DNA of 64,000 bases from RYN-230 sp963793825 (GCA_963793825.1 CAWCBE010000002.1:372001-436000), one strand, 5' to 3'; shown: positions 7,852 through 16,826, counted from the first letter of the stretch. Notes: a model not told the origin generated them from the letters alone. Numbers and translations are program-made.

Positions 7852-8889
7852 CTAGAGTGCCGCGCGGATGCCAGCAGCGCCGTCGGCCGAGGTCACCCCG
7901 GCCAGGGCCATCTGGTGTGCGAGGTCGTCGGTGAACCCGTCGAGCAGCGCCTGGACGCCGTCGGCGCCGCCGCAGGCCAGGGCCCACAGCACCGGCCGGC
8001 CCAGGAAGGCCAGCTGCGCGCCGAGGGCCAGCGCGGCGAGCACGTCCCCGCCGGTGCGCAGCCCGCCGTCCACGTAGGCCTGGCCGGGCAGGGCGGCCGC
8101 CACGGCGGGCAGCGCCACGGCGCTCGGCACCGCCCGGTCCAGCTGGCGCCCGCCGTGGTTGGACACGATGACCGCCGCCGCCCCGGCGGCCGCGCAGGCC
8201 GCCGCGTCATCCGGGCGGAGCACCCCCTTGACCACCACCGGAAGCCCGCTGATCGCAGCGAGCCAGCCGATGTCCGCCACCGTCGCGTCGGTGGCGGCCG
8301 TGGCGCTGGCCAGGTCGGGCAGCGGCCCGAGATTCACCAGGAAATGATCATCGGTGATCACGTCCTCCTGAGGTGTCCGTGCCTTCCGGCCGACCACCGC
8401 GGTGTCCACCGTGAGGACCAGGGCCCGCGCCCCGGCCGCCGCCGCCCGGCGGACCAGCCCGGCGGTGAGTTCCCGGTCCCGCATCAGGTACACCTGGAAC
8501 CACCAGCTCCCCCCGGCCGCCGCGACCGCCGCCGCGACATCCTCGATCCGGCAGGAACTCCGGGTGGACAGCACGTACAGGGCGCCGGCCCGGGCCGCGC
8601 CGGCCGCGGACGCCACCTCCCCGGCTGGGTGCGCCAGCTGCTGGAAGGCGGCGGGCGCGACCGCCACCGGGGTGCGCAGCCGCAGGCCCAGCGGGCTGGC
8701 CAGCCGCACGCTGGTATCCACGGCCGACACGTCACGGAGCACGTACGGCAGGAACTGCACCTGCTCCCAGGCCTGGGTGTTGGCCCGCAGCGTGGCCTCC
8801 CGGCCGGCCCCGCCCGCATAGAAGTCGTAGATCTCCGGGGACAGCCGTCCCCGGGCCTGCCGTTCGAGCTCGGACACGTCAGGAGTCAC
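7852..8889 (-). CDS. FMN-dependent alpha-hydroxy-acid oxidizing enzyme
   Basis: This 345-residue TIM-barrel protein is of the glycolate oxidase / lactate dehydrogenase (LldD) family, which oxidises 2-hydroxy acids with FMN. Family signatures are DFYAGGAGREATLRAN near residue 20-35, APAAFQQLAHPAGE, the Tyr in FQVYLMRD, a conserved Lys in VVVKGVL and the catalytic SNHGGRQLDRA with its active-site His and Arg. The GTG at 8889 was chosen because the family starts close to SELE and because the divergent dodecin gene occupies the DNA upstream. It is slightly shorter than typical members (360-400). The exact substrate is unknown. Confidence 0.88.
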   Translation of the reverse strand: MTPDVSELERQARGRLSPEIYDFYAGGAGREATLRANTQAWEQVQFLPYVLRDVSAVDTSVRLASPLGLRLRTPVAVAPAAFQQLAHPAGEVASAAGAARAGALYVLSTRSSCRIEDVAAAVAAAGGSWWFQVYLMRDRELTAGLVRRAAAAGARALVLTVDTAVVGRKARTPQEDVITDDHFLVNLGPLPDLASATAATDATVADIGWLAAISGLPVVVKGVLRPDDAAACAAAGAAAVIVSNHGGRQLDRAVPSAVALPAVAAALPGQAYVDGGLRTGGDVLAALALGAQLAFLGRPVLWALACGGADGVQALLDGFTDDLAHQMALAGVTSADGAAGIRAAL

Positions 8890-8946
8890 ACTAGGAACCC
8901 TGCCCGAAGGCCGGGCGGAGCGCCATCGGCATTTCCTGGAGGACCA

Positions 8947-9159
8947 ATGACGGACCGTACCTACCGGGTCACCGAGATCGTCGGCACGTCGGCGGAAGGG
9001 ATTGAGCCGGCCATCCGCAACGCGGTGCGCCGGGCCGGGCAGACCCTGCGGCACCTGGACTGGTTCGAGGTCACCCAGGTGCGCGGCCAGATCACCGACG
9101 GGGAAGTGGCCCACTACCAGGTCGGCCTGAAAGTGGGCTTCCGCCTGGAAGACAGTTGA
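8947..9159 (+). CDS. Dodecin, flavin-storage protein
   Basis: This 70-residue protein begins with TYRVTEIVGTSAEGIEPAIRNAV, the dodecin fold signature. Trp39 (in DWFEV) and Gln48 (in RGQI) are at the positions that sandwich flavin in the dodecameric cage. An AGGA-type Shine-Dalgarno lies just upstream of the ATG. It is divergent from an FMN enzyme, which fits a flavin-buffering role. The gene ends at a hairpin repeat shared with other convergent gene ends in the window. Confidence 0.92.
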   Translation: MTDRTYRVTEIVGTSAEGIEPAIRNAVRRAGQTLRHLDWFEVTQVRGQITDGEVAHYQVGLKVGFRLEDS

Positions 9160-9160
9160 G

Positions 9161-9247
9161 TCCGGGGGGACGACCCCCTGGGCCCCCCGCGCATTCGCCG
9201 GCTCGGAGGGGACACGCCTGCGGCCAGCCCCGCCTCGCCAGCGAATA
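9161..9247. repeat. Hairpin repeat element, copy A (bidirectional terminator candidate)
   Basis: A G6/C5 stem-loop (9162-9169 paired with 9174-9181) is followed by a second inverted repeat (9193-9202 with 9237-9246) enclosing the conserved ACACGCCTGCGGC segment. It starts 2 bp after the dodecin stop and fills the gap to the convergent tldE-like gene. Related copies lie at 19708, 33876 (four tandem copies) and inside the RecD2 gene. Confidence 0.7.
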
Positions 9248-9264
9248 GCCGGCTTCAGCCGTCG

Positions 9265-10689
9265 CTAGCTGGCCTGGCTGACCGAGGACATGTTGAAGCC
9301 CTCGACCCGCACCGGGGGCATCGCGCACCGGGTGAAGTAGTCGCCCCATTCCCGGGGCAGCGCCGGGACGGTGCCGCCCGTCTCGGCGAGCCGCCCGAGC
9401 ATGCCGACCGGGCTCTCGTTGAACCGGAAGTTGTTCACCGCGCCGGTGACTTCGCCGTTCTCCACCAGGTAGATGCCGTCCCGGGTGAGCCCGGTGAGCA
9501 GCAGCGTCTGCGGGTCGACCTCGCGGATGTACCACAGGCAGGTGAGCAGCAGCCCGCGCCGCGTGCGGGCCACCATGTCCTCCAGCGAGGCGCTGGCGCC
9601 CGGCGGCCCGTCCAGCGCCAGGTTGCCGAGGGCCGGGGTGACCGGCAGGCCGGACAGCTGCGCGGTGTGCCGGGTCTGGATCAGCGCGGCCAGCTCGCCG
9701 TCGCGGATCCAGGCGGTCGGCGCCAGCGCCAGCCCGTTGTCGAACACCGAGGTGTCGCGGCCGGAGGCGTGCGCCGCCACGAACGGCGCGCAGCCCAGCC
9801 CGGGCAGCGCCGGGTCGCTGCGCAGCGTCACCGGCAGCGCGGCCAGCCGCTCGCCGACCCGGGTGCCGCCGCCCGGCTTGCTGAACACGCTCCGCCCGTC
9901 CAGCGCGTCCTTGGCCCCGGCCGACCAGTACAGGTAGACGAGCAGGTCGGCTACGGCGCCCGGCGGCAGCAGCGTCTCATACCGGCCGGCCGGCAGCTCG
10001 ATCTTCCGTTTCGCCCAGTCCAGCCGCTGGGTCAGGCCGCCCTCGAGCGCGGCCACGTCCACGTCGGTGAAGTCCCGGGTGCCCTGGCCGGCCCAGGCGG
10101 ACCGGGTCAGGTCGGCCGATTTGGCGTTCAGGTCGACCTTGCCGGCCGGCTGGTCGTGCCGTAGCCGCAGCCCCGTGGACGTGCCCAGGAACGTGCTGGT
10201 CATGGTGTGCTCGGCGTAGCCGTACAGCTTCCGGCCGGCCGCCTGGGCCACGCCGAACGCGGTGCCGAGCTCATCGGCGAACCGGCGGAACACGCCGACC
10301 TCCGTCCCGGTGACCGGATCATCCCAGGACGGCCCCGCACCGCCCGCCAGATCCATGCTGAACGCCAGTTCGCCGCCCGGGCCCAGCAGCGGTTCCGCGT
10401 CTTCTGCCGGGGAACCGTCGGCGGCCGCCTGCTCCGCCGCGGCCACCACCTCGCCGATCTGGCCGTCGCGCAGCCCGGCCCGGGACACCACGCCCACGCT
10501 GGTGCCGTCCGGGCGGCGGCTGATGGCGATCACGGTCAGCTGCCGGGAGCGCGCCACCCCGTTGGTGGTGAGCGTGTTCCCGGCCCAGCGCAGGTTGGCC
10601 GCCGAGGACTCGTCGGCGATGACCACGCAGTCATCGCACCGGGCCGCGGCCAGCGCGCGCTCGACGGTCTCCTGGGGACCGGCCATCAT
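9265..10689 (-). CDS. TldE/PmbA-family protein, partner of TldD
   Basis: This 474-residue protein is the non-metal-binding half of the heterodimeric TldD/TldE metallopeptidase, which degrades unfolded or modified small peptides in the cytoplasm. Its C-terminal domain contains the family patterns FVAAHASGRDTSVFDNGL, LLLTGLTRDGIYLVENGEV and NNFRFNESP. It lacks the HExxxH motif, as expected for TldE. It starts at tandem ATG codons overlapping the tldD stop (ATGA at 10686-10689), indicating translational coupling in a two-gene operon. Confidence 0.9.
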   Translation of the reverse strand: MMAGPQETVERALAAARCDDCVVIADESSAANLRWAGNTLTTNGVARSRQLTVIAISRRPDGTSVGVVSRAGLRDGQIGEVVAAAEQAAADGSPAEDAEPLLGPGGELAFSMDLAGGAGPSWDDPVTGTEVGVFRRFADELGTAFGVAQAAGRKLYGYAEHTMTSTFLGTSTGLRLRHDQPAGKVDLNAKSADLTRSAWAGQGTRDFTDVDVAALEGGLTQRLDWAKRKIELPAGRYETLLPPGAVADLLVYLYWSAGAKDALDGRSVFSKPGGGTRVGERLAALPVTLRSDPALPGLGCAPFVAAHASGRDTSVFDNGLALAPTAWIRDGELAALIQTRHTAQLSGLPVTPALGNLALDGPPGASASLEDMVARTRRGLLLTCLWYIREVDPQTLLLTGLTRDGIYLVENGEVTGAVNNFRFNESPVGMLGRLAETGGTVPALPREWGDYFTRCAMPPVRVEGFNMSSVSQAS

Positions 10690-12194
10690 GCTCCTTCCTC
10701 CGCCGTGTTGAGCACCCGGACCCCGCGCATCAGCACCGCGGGGCAGCCGTGGCTGACCGGGGCGACCTGCCCGGGCTGCCCCTTGCCGCAGTTGAACGCG
10801 CCGCCGAGCAGGTAGGTCTGCGGGCCGCCCACCGCTTCCATCGAGTTCCAGAAGTCGGTGGTGGTGGCCTGGTAGGCGACGTCCCGCAGCTGGCCGTCCA
10901 GCCGCCCGTTCCTGATCCGGTAGAAGCGCTGGCCGGTGAACTGGAAGTTGTACCGCTGCATGTCGATGGACCAGCTCTTGTCGCCCTCGATGTAGATGCC
11001 GTCGGTCACCCCGGCGATCAGCTCGCCGACATCCGGCCCGGCCTGCGCGGGCTGCAGCGACACGTTGGCCATCCGCTGGATCGGCATGTGCGCGGGGGAG
11101 TCGGCGAAGGCGCAGCCGTTGGACCGGCCGGCGCCGGTGAGCCGGGCGATCCGCCGGTCCAGCTGGTACCCGGCCAGCACGCCGCCGGAGATGAGGTCCC
11201 AGGACTGGCCCGCCACGCCCTCGTCGTCATAGCCGACCGTGGCCAGCCCGTGCGGCACGGTCCGGTCCCCGGTCACGTGCATCGCGGGGGAGCCGTACTG
11301 CAGGCGGCCCAGCTTGTCCTGGGTGGCGAACGAGGTGCCCGCGTAGGCCGCCTCGTAGCCGAGCACCCGGTCCAGCTCGGTGGCGTGCCCGATCGACTCG
11401 TGGATGACCAGCCACAGGTTGGACGGGTGGATGACGAGGTCGTACCGGCCGGCCTGGACCGCCGGGGCGGCCAGCTTCCCGGCCAGCAGCCCGGGCAGCC
11501 GCGCCAGCTCCTCGTCGAAGTCCCAGCCGGTGCCGGTCAGGTACTCATAACCCCGGCCGGCTGGCGGGGCGAGCGTGCGCATGGTCTCGAACCGCCCGCT
11601 GGGCTCCACCGCGACCGCGGTGAGCACCGGGTGCACCCGGACCCGCTGCTGGGTGGCCGTGGTGACCCCGTCGGAGTAGAACTTGCACTCCCGGACACAG
11701 GTCAGCGAGGCGTCCACGTGGGCGATGCCGGGGGCGGCCGCCAGCCGCGCGCTCCAGCCGCCCAGCCGGGCCAGCTTGTCGGCCACGCTGACGGCCAGCG
11801 GGTTGACCTCGTAGGCCGACACCCAGCTCACGTCGCCGTAGCCAGGCTCATCGGCCAGCTCGATCCGTTCCGTGTTCATCGCGGCGGCGATCCGGGCCAC
11901 TTCCACCGCTTCTTCCGCGGCGCGGACCGCCGCGGCGGCAGTCAGGTCCACCGCCGCCGCGAAACCCCAGGTGCCGTCCCGGACCACGCGGACGGCCAGC
12001 CCCAGGTCGTCCGCGTTGACCAGGGTTTCGAGGTGCCCGTCGGACAGGCTGATGTCCTGGCCCTGGATGCGCTCGGCGCGGAAGTCCGCGTGCTCGGCAC
12101 CCAGCTCGCGGGCCCGCTGGATCGCGGCGGCGGCCAGCTCGCGCAGTGGGTAGCTGGTGAACTCCGGGTCGATGAGGTGAGTACTGTGCTCCAC
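10686..12194 (-). CDS. tldD: TldD-family metallopeptidase
   Basis: This 502-residue catalytic subunit of TldD/TldE carries HESIGHATELD around residue 265, the HExxxH zinc site of the family. Other conserved blocks are EHADFRAERIQGQ near the N-terminus and GTSFATQDKLGRL. I placed the start at GTG 12194, because a TAGGTT hexamer ends exactly 7 nt upstream, the leaderless spacing seen at many genes here. A TTG at 12203 is the alternative and would add three residues. Confidence 0.9.
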   Translation of the reverse strand: MEHSTHLIDPEFTSYPLRELAAAAIQRARELGAEHADFRAERIQGQDISLSDGHLETLVNADDLGLAVRVVRDGTWGFAAAVDLTAAAAVRAAEEAVEVARIAAAMNTERIELADEPGYGDVSWVSAYEVNPLAVSVADKLARLGGWSARLAAAPGIAHVDASLTCVRECKFYSDGVTTATQQRVRVHPVLTAVAVEPSGRFETMRTLAPPAGRGYEYLTGTGWDFDEELARLPGLLAGKLAAPAVQAGRYDLVIHPSNLWLVIHESIGHATELDRVLGYEAAYAGTSFATQDKLGRLQYGSPAMHVTGDRTVPHGLATVGYDDEGVAGQSWDLISGGVLAGYQLDRRIARLTGAGRSNGCAFADSPAHMPIQRMANVSLQPAQAGPDVGELIAGVTDGIYIEGDKSWSIDMQRYNFQFTGQRFYRIRNGRLDGQLRDVAYQATTTDFWNSMEAVGGPQTYLLGGAFNCGKGQPGQVAPVSHGCPAVLMRGVRVLNTAEEGA

Positions 12195-12201
12195 GAGTGG
12201 C

Positions 12202-12207
12202 AACCTA
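12202..12207 (-). promoter_or_regulatory. -10 box (TAGGTT) of leaderless tldD transcript
   Basis: On the minus strand TAGGTT is followed by 7 nt and then the GTG start of tldD, so transcription should begin at or next to the start codon. Confidence 0.5.
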
Positions 12208-12282
12208 TCCCACGCCTACCAGGCCGGGTACGCTCGCGGAGGCGCTGCGCCGCGCTTGCGTGCTGAGGAGGTATCCGCGCAG

Positions 12283-12987
12283 ATGAGTCGTTCCGTGCTG
12301 GTCACCGGCGGGAACCGGGGCATCGGGCTGGCCATCGCCCGCCGCCTCGCGGCGGCCGGTGACCAGGTCACCGTGACCTCCCGGTCCGGGGAGAGCGTGG
12401 CGGGGCTGGCCACGGTGGCCTGCGACGTGCGCGACGCGGCCGCGGTGGACGAGGCCTTCGCCAAGGCCGAGGCGTCCCAGGGCCCGGTGGAGGTCCTGGT
12501 GGCGAACGCGGGAATGACCCAAGACCAGCTGCTCGCGCTGATGAGCGAGGACGACTTCACCTCGGTGATCGACACCAACCTGGCCGGCGCCTACCGGGTG
12601 GCGCGCCGCGCGGTGCGCGGCATGATGAAGCTGCGCACCGGCCGGATGATCTTCATTTCCTCGGTGGTAGGCCTGCTCGGCTCGGCCGGCCAGGCCAACT
12701 ACGCGGCGTCCAAGGCCGGGCTGGTCGGCCTGGCCCGGTCACTGGCCCGAGAACTGGCCTCGCGGAACATCACCGCGAACGTGGTCGCGCCGGGTTTCGT
12801 GGACACCGACATGACCGCGGTGCTGCCCGAGGACCGGAAGGCCGCGATCCTGGCCCAGGTGCCGCTGCGCCGCCTGGCCACCGCGGACGAGGTGGCCGCC
12901 ACGGTCGCCTTCCTGGCCGGCCCGGACGCGGCCTACATCACCGGGGCGGTCATCCCGGTGGACGGCGGCCTGGGCATGGGGCACTGA
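12283..12987 (+). CDS. fabG: 3-oxoacyl-[ACP] reductase (FabG/MabA type)
   Basis: This 234-residue short-chain dehydrogenase performs NADPH-dependent reduction of 3-oxoacyl-ACP in fatty acid elongation. It has the TGGNRGIG cofactor loop (residues 8-15), NAG in VANAGMT and the catalytic Tyr140-x3-Lys144 in NYAASKAG. The ATG at 12283 follows a GAGGAGG site by 11 nt. The enoyl reductase starts 10 bp after its stop, the same order as mabA-inhA in mycobacteria, which strongly supports a FAS-II role rather than that of a generic SDR. Confidence 0.93.
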   Translation: MSRSVLVTGGNRGIGLAIARRLAAAGDQVTVTSRSGESVAGLATVACDVRDAAAVDEAFAKAEASQGPVEVLVANAGMTQDQLLALMSEDDFTSVIDTNLAGAYRVARRAVRGMMKLRTGRMIFISSVVGLLGSAGQANYAASKAGLVGLARSLARELASRNITANVVAPGFVDTDMTAVLPEDRKAAILAQVPLRRLATADEVAATVAFLAGPDAAYITGAVIPVDGGLGMGH

Positions 12988-12997
12988 GGGGACTGCG

Positions 12998-13762
12998 ATG
13001 GGAATCCTGGACGGCAAGCGGATCCTGGTGACCGGGGTCCTCACCGATGCGTCGATCGCGTTTCACGTGGCCCGGATCGCGCAGCAGGAGGGCGCCCGGC
13101 TGGTGCTCACCGGCTTCGGGCGGCTCAGCCTGGTGGAGCGGATCGCCAGGCGGCTGCCCGACCCGCCCCCGGTGATCGAGCTGGACGTGACCGACGCCGG
13201 CCAGCTGGCCTCGCTGGCCGACCGGGTGTCCGGCCACCTGGACGGGCTGGACGGGGTGGTGCACGCGGTGGGCTTCGCGCCGCAGGGCGCGCTCGGCGGC
13301 GGCTTCCTGACCGCCGAGTGGCCGGACGTGGCCACCGCGCTGCACGTCTCGACGTACTCGCTGAAGGCGCTCGCGGTGGCGGCACGGCCGCTGATGGGCG
13401 GCGGCGGCTCGATCGTCGGCTTCGACTTCGACGCGTCAGTCGCCTGGCCGTCCTACGACTGGATGGGCGTGGCCAAGGCCGGCCTGGAGTCCTGCGCCCG
13501 GTACCTGGCCAAGGAACTCGGGCCGGACGGGATCCGGGTCAACCTGGTCGCCGCTGGCCCGCTGCGCACGATGGCGGCGAAGAGCATCCCCGGGTTCAGC
13601 GCGTTCGAGGACATGTGGGACGGGCGGGCGCCGCTCGGCTGGGACCTGTCCGATCCGGGGGCTGCCGCCCGGGCCTGCGTCGCGCTGCTATCTGACTGGT
13701 TCCCCGCCACGACCGGGGAGATCGTGCACGTGGATGGCGGGGTTCATGCCGTCGGCGGCTGA
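12998..13762 (+). CDS. fabI: Enoyl-[ACP] reductase (FabI/InhA type)
   Basis: This 254-residue NADH-dependent enoyl-ACP reductase catalyses the last step of the FAS-II cycle. It begins MGILDGKRILVTGVL with an atypical SDR cofactor loop (TGVLTDASIAFHVA). The catalytic Tyr153-x6-Lys160 pattern in YDWMGVAKAG distinguishes enoyl reductases from FabG. The substrate-loop region GPLRTMAAKSIPGF matches InhA-type enzymes, which are isoniazid/triclosan targets. The downstream deformylase gene overlaps its 3' end. Confidence 0.93.
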   Translation: MGILDGKRILVTGVLTDASIAFHVARIAQQEGARLVLTGFGRLSLVERIARRLPDPPPVIELDVTDAGQLASLADRVSGHLDGLDGVVHAVGFAPQGALGGGFLTAEWPDVATALHVSTYSLKALAVAARPLMGGGGSIVGFDFDASVAWPSYDWMGVAKAGLESCARYLAKELGPDGIRVNLVAAGPLRTMAAKSIPGFSAFEDMWDGRAPLGWDLSDPGAAARACVALLSDWFPATTGEIVHVDGGVHAVGG

Positions 13763-14642
13763 TGCCCCGGCCGCCCGGCCCGCTGGTTCCGGGCAGTTCG
13801 TGCTGACCCTGTCCTGCCCCGACCGGCCCGGGATCGTGCACGCGGTGGCCGCCTACCTGTATGAGTCGGGCTGCAACATCCTTGACAGCCAGCAGTTCGC
13901 CGACCTGCCGATGAACCGGTTCTTCATGCGGGTGCAGGTGGAGTCGCTGGGCGGCGCGGGCCTGCCCGCGCTGCGGGCCGGCTTCGTCCCGGTCGCCGGG
14001 GAGCTCGGCATGGACTGGGAGCTGCACGACCTGGCGGTCCACCCCCGGGTGCTGATCATGGTGTCCAGGGAGGGGCACTGCCTCAACGACCTGCTGTACC
14101 GGCGCGAGGCTGAGGCGCTGGCCATCGACATCCCGCTGGTCGTCGGGAACCATCCCGACCTGGCCCGGCTGGCCGCCGGGCACGGGGTGCCGTTCGAGCA
14201 CATCCCGGTCGGGGCAGATCCCGCCGGGCGGGCCGAGGCGGAGGCCCGGCTGCTCGACCTGGTCGCCGCGCACCGCATCGATTTCGTGGTCCTGGCCCGG
14301 TACATGCGGATCCTCTCCCCGGAGGTGTGCGCCAAGCTGGCCGGCCGGATCATCAACATCCACCACTCGTTCCTGCCCAGCTTCCGCGGCGCCCGGCCAT
14401 ACCAGCAGGCGTACCAGTACGGGGTGAAGGTGATCGGGGCCACCGCGCACTACGTGACGGCGGAACTGGACGAGGGCCCGGTCATCGAGCAGGAGGTGGC
14501 CCGGGTTGAGCACGACGCCTCGCCGGCCCACCTGGCGGCCATCGGCCGTGACGCCGAGCGGGTCGCGCTGGCCCGGGCGGTGCGCTGGCACGCCGAGCAC
14601 CGCATCCTGCTGCACGGCCGCCGGACGGTCATCTTCAAGTAG
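13746..14642 (+). CDS. purU: Formyltetrahydrofolate deformylase
   Basis: This 298-residue enzyme hydrolyses 10-formyl-THF to formate and THF, supplying formate and balancing the one-carbon pool. It has an N-terminal ACT domain (LTLSCPDRPGIVHAVA) and a C-terminal formyltransferase-like catalytic domain with NIHHSFLPSFRGA and the catalytic Asp region ELDEGPVIEQE. I chose ATG 13746, preceded by GGCGGGG; ATG 13734 would add four residues. It overlaps fabI by 17 bp, so it appears to be the third gene of the fab operon. A hairpin at 14652 ends the unit. Confidence 0.92.
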   Translation: MPSAADAPAARPAGSGQFVLTLSCPDRPGIVHAVAAYLYESGCNILDSQQFADLPMNRFFMRVQVESLGGAGLPALRAGFVPVAGELGMDWELHDLAVHPRVLIMVSREGHCLNDLLYRREAEALAIDIPLVVGNHPDLARLAAGHGVPFEHIPVGADPAGRAEAEARLLDLVAAHRIDFVVLARYMRILSPEVCAKLAGRIINIHHSFLPSFRGARPYQQAYQYGVKVIGATAHYVTAELDEGPVIEQEVARVEHDASPAHLAAIGRDAERVALARAVRWHAEHRILLHGRRTVIFK

Positions 14643-14651
14643 ACGGCCGTT

Positions 14652-14670
14652 CCGGGGGGTCGCCCCCCGG
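14652..14670. terminator. G6/C6 hairpin at convergent gene ends
   Basis: A perfect 8-bp stem CCGGGGGG/CCCCCCGG with a TCG loop lies between the purU stop (14642) and the convergent RecD2 stop (14672). It matches the first hairpin of the repeat family at 9161. Being symmetrical it could terminate both transcripts, although it has no U-tract. Confidence 0.6.
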
Positions 14671-14671
14671 G

Positions 14672-16819
14672 CTAACAGACCAGGCTGGCCAGCCTGGTTA
14701 CCCTCGGCTGCTCGCCCACGGTGGCCACGGCCCGGGCCAGCGCCGGGCCCGCCCCGTGCACCACCGACAGGTGCCGCTGGGCGCGGGTCAGCGCGGTGTA
14801 GGCCAGCGGCCGGGACAGCAGGCCGGCTGCCTCGGCCGGGAAGACCGCGACCACGGCGGGCCATTCCGAGCCCTGCGCGCGGTGCACGGTCAGCGCCCAG
14901 CCGTGCCGCAGGTCGCCGAGCAGCCGGTCGGGCACGCACACCGGGCCGGCCGGGAAGGAGACGGTGAGGCCGCCGTCGCCCGGGCCGGTGACCGTGCCGA
15001 CCTCGCCGTTGGCGAATCCCTCGTCCGGGTGGTTGGCCACGGCCACCACCCGGTCGCCGGGGTCGAACCCGCCCCGGGCGCCCGGCCCGGGGTTGAGCCG
15101 GGCCTTGAGCACCCGGTTCAGCTGCACGGTCCCCGCCGCGCCCTTGTGTACCGGCGTGATCACCTGCACCTCGGCCGCCGGGATGCCGAGCGCCCGCGGG
15201 ATCGAGTCGGTGACCAGCTGGATTACCCGCCGCGCGGCCTCCGTGCTGCCCCGCACCGGCACCACGACCACCTCCCGGTCGGGCGCGTCCACCGCGGGCA
15301 GCGTGCCGCCCCGGACCGCGGTGGCCAGCCGGGCGATGATCCCGCCGTCCCGCTGCCGGTACAGCCGGGTCAGCTCGGTCACCGGGACCGCCCCCGAGTC
15401 GATGAGATCGGCGAGCACCCGGCCGGGCCCGATCGACGGCAGCTGGGCCGGGTCACCCACCAGCAGCAGCCGGGCCCCGTCCGGGCACGCCTCGACCAGG
15501 GCGGCGGCCAGTTCCGCGTCGAGCATGGAGGCCTCGTCCACCACGACCAGGTCGGCCTCGATCGGCGCCTCCTCGTTCCGGGAGAAGCTCCAGGTGAACC
15601 CGTTCGTCTGCGCGCCGAGCAGCCGGTGCACCGTGGTGGCCGGGGCACCGGCCAGCTCCTCCAGCCGCTTGGCGGCCCGCCCGGTCGGCGCGGCCAGCGC
15701 GACCCGCAGCCTGCGGGCCTGCGCCATGGCCACCACCGCGGCCACCGTGCGGCTCTTGCCGGTGCCCGGCCCGCCGCACAGCACGGACACGCCGTGCTCA
15801 GTGACCGCCTGCACCGCCTGCTGCTGCACCGCGTCCAGGGCAGTGCTGGCCCGGGGGGGCGATCCCGCGGACCGCCCCGGGCCCGGCCGGCCCGGCGGGG
15901 ACACGCCTTCGGCGCGACCCGCCCCGCCCGCGAGTTCCTCCGTCCCGGCGGCCCCCGCCGCGCCGTCCGGCTCGTCCGGGGCCAGCGGCTCGGCCAGCGC
16001 GGCCAGCCGCTGTACCCCCTCGGCCACTGCCTCCTCGGCCATCGCGTACCGGGCCAGGGCCAGCAGCACGCCGCCGTCGGCGCTCCCCGGGACGTCTTCC
16101 GTGCCGTCCCCCGGGCTGTCTCCGCCGGGGCCGTCGTCCCCGGCCCCGTCTCTCCCGGCCTCGTCGTCCCCGGTGAAGCCATCCTCGGCGGCGGAGCCCG
16201 GGTCCGGCGCCTCGAACGGCAGCACGCCACCGTCGTCCACCGCGGCCGCGATGGCCGCGGCCGGGTCGCTGATCCGGAACCGGCCCAGCGCGTCCGCGAT
16301 CACCGCGGCTGGCACCGCCGTGTGCCCGTCGCGCGCCGCCCGGGCCAGCAGATGGCCGGCCAGCGCCCGGCCGCGCCGCGGGTCCTCCGGCCCGGCTTCG
16401 CCGCCGAGCACCTGGCGGGCGAACCAGTCCGCCTGGTCCGGCCGGAGCTGCGGCACGGCCAGCAGCCGCCACGGGTCCTCGCGCAGCTGCTGCGGCGCGG
16501 TCGCGCCGAGCCGGGCCACCGCCGGGCCCGCCAGCCGGGCCGGCACCCGGCAGGCCACCAGCAGCCGGGCCGTCTCGTACACGGGCCGGGCGGCCTCGAA
16601 CGCGGCGGCCAGGGCCACCGCCCGCCGGCCGCCGACCCCCTCGACCAGTTCCAGCCGCTGCGCGCTGACCCCGGCGGGCCCGGTGATCCCGGCCGCCGCC
16701 AGGCGGCCGGCCAGCCGGGGACCCAGGCCGGGCCACAGCCCGGCCGTGCAGAACTCGGCGAACACGTCAGGCAGGTCCTCAGGCACCGGAGTGCGACCAG
16801 CCTCGGTAACGGCGGACAT
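14672..16819 (-). CDS. recD2: RecD2-like SF1B DNA helicase
   Basis: This protein of about 715 residues resembles ATP-dependent 5'-3' helicases of the RecD2 class. N-terminal helix-hairpin-helix-like segments are followed by a long acidic Gly/Asp/Pro linker (about 195-330). The helicase core has Walker A GGPGTGKS (about 347-354), Walker B VVDEASMLD, LVGDPAQLPSIGPG and the C-terminal UvrD_C_2 motifs LTVHRAQGSEWP and YTALTRAQRHL. The ATG at 16819 lies 7 nt after a TAGGCT box (leaderless); a TTG at 16849 is less likely. The linker contains a copy of the genome's hairpin repeat (15845-15916). No recB/recC genes are adjacent, which fits the stand-alone RecD2 type. Confidence 0.88.
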   Translation of the reverse strand: MSAVTEAGRTPVPEDLPDVFAEFCTAGLWPGLGPRLAGRLAAAGITGPAGVSAQRLELVEGVGGRRAVALAAAFEAARPVYETARLLVACRVPARLAGPAVARLGATAPQQLREDPWRLLAVPQLRPDQADWFARQVLGGEAGPEDPRRGRALAGHLLARAARDGHTAVPAAVIADALGRFRISDPAAAIAAAVDDGGVLPFEAPDPGSAAEDGFTGDDEAGRDGAGDDGPGGDSPGDGTEDVPGSADGGVLLALARYAMAEEAVAEGVQRLAALAEPLAPDEPDGAAGAAGTEELAGGAGRAEGVSPPGRPGPGRSAGSPPRASTALDAVQQQAVQAVTEHGVSVLCGGPGTGKSRTVAAVVAMAQARRLRVALAAPTGRAAKRLEELAGAPATTVHRLLGAQTNGFTWSFSRNEEAPIEADLVVVDEASMLDAELAAALVEACPDGARLLLVGDPAQLPSIGPGRVLADLIDSGAVPVTELTRLYRQRDGGIIARLATAVRGGTLPAVDAPDREVVVVPVRGSTEAARRVIQLVTDSIPRALGIPAAEVQVITPVHKGAAGTVQLNRVLKARLNPGPGARGGFDPGDRVVAVANHPDEGFANGEVGTVTGPGDGGLTVSFPAGPVCVPDRLLGDLRHGWALTVHRAQGSEWPAVVAVFPAEAAGLLSRPLAYTALTRAQRHLSVVHGAGPALARAVATVGEQPRVTRLASLVC
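15845..15916. repeat. Hairpin-repeat copy embedded in the RecD2 linker
   Basis: The stretch starts CTGGCCCGGGGGGG and ends GGACACGCCTTCGGCGCG, closely matching the intergenic repeat units at 33876-34167 in both end modules and in length. It is read in frame through the low-complexity linker just before the helicase core. Confidence 0.55.
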
Positions 16820-16826
16820 CCCGCCC

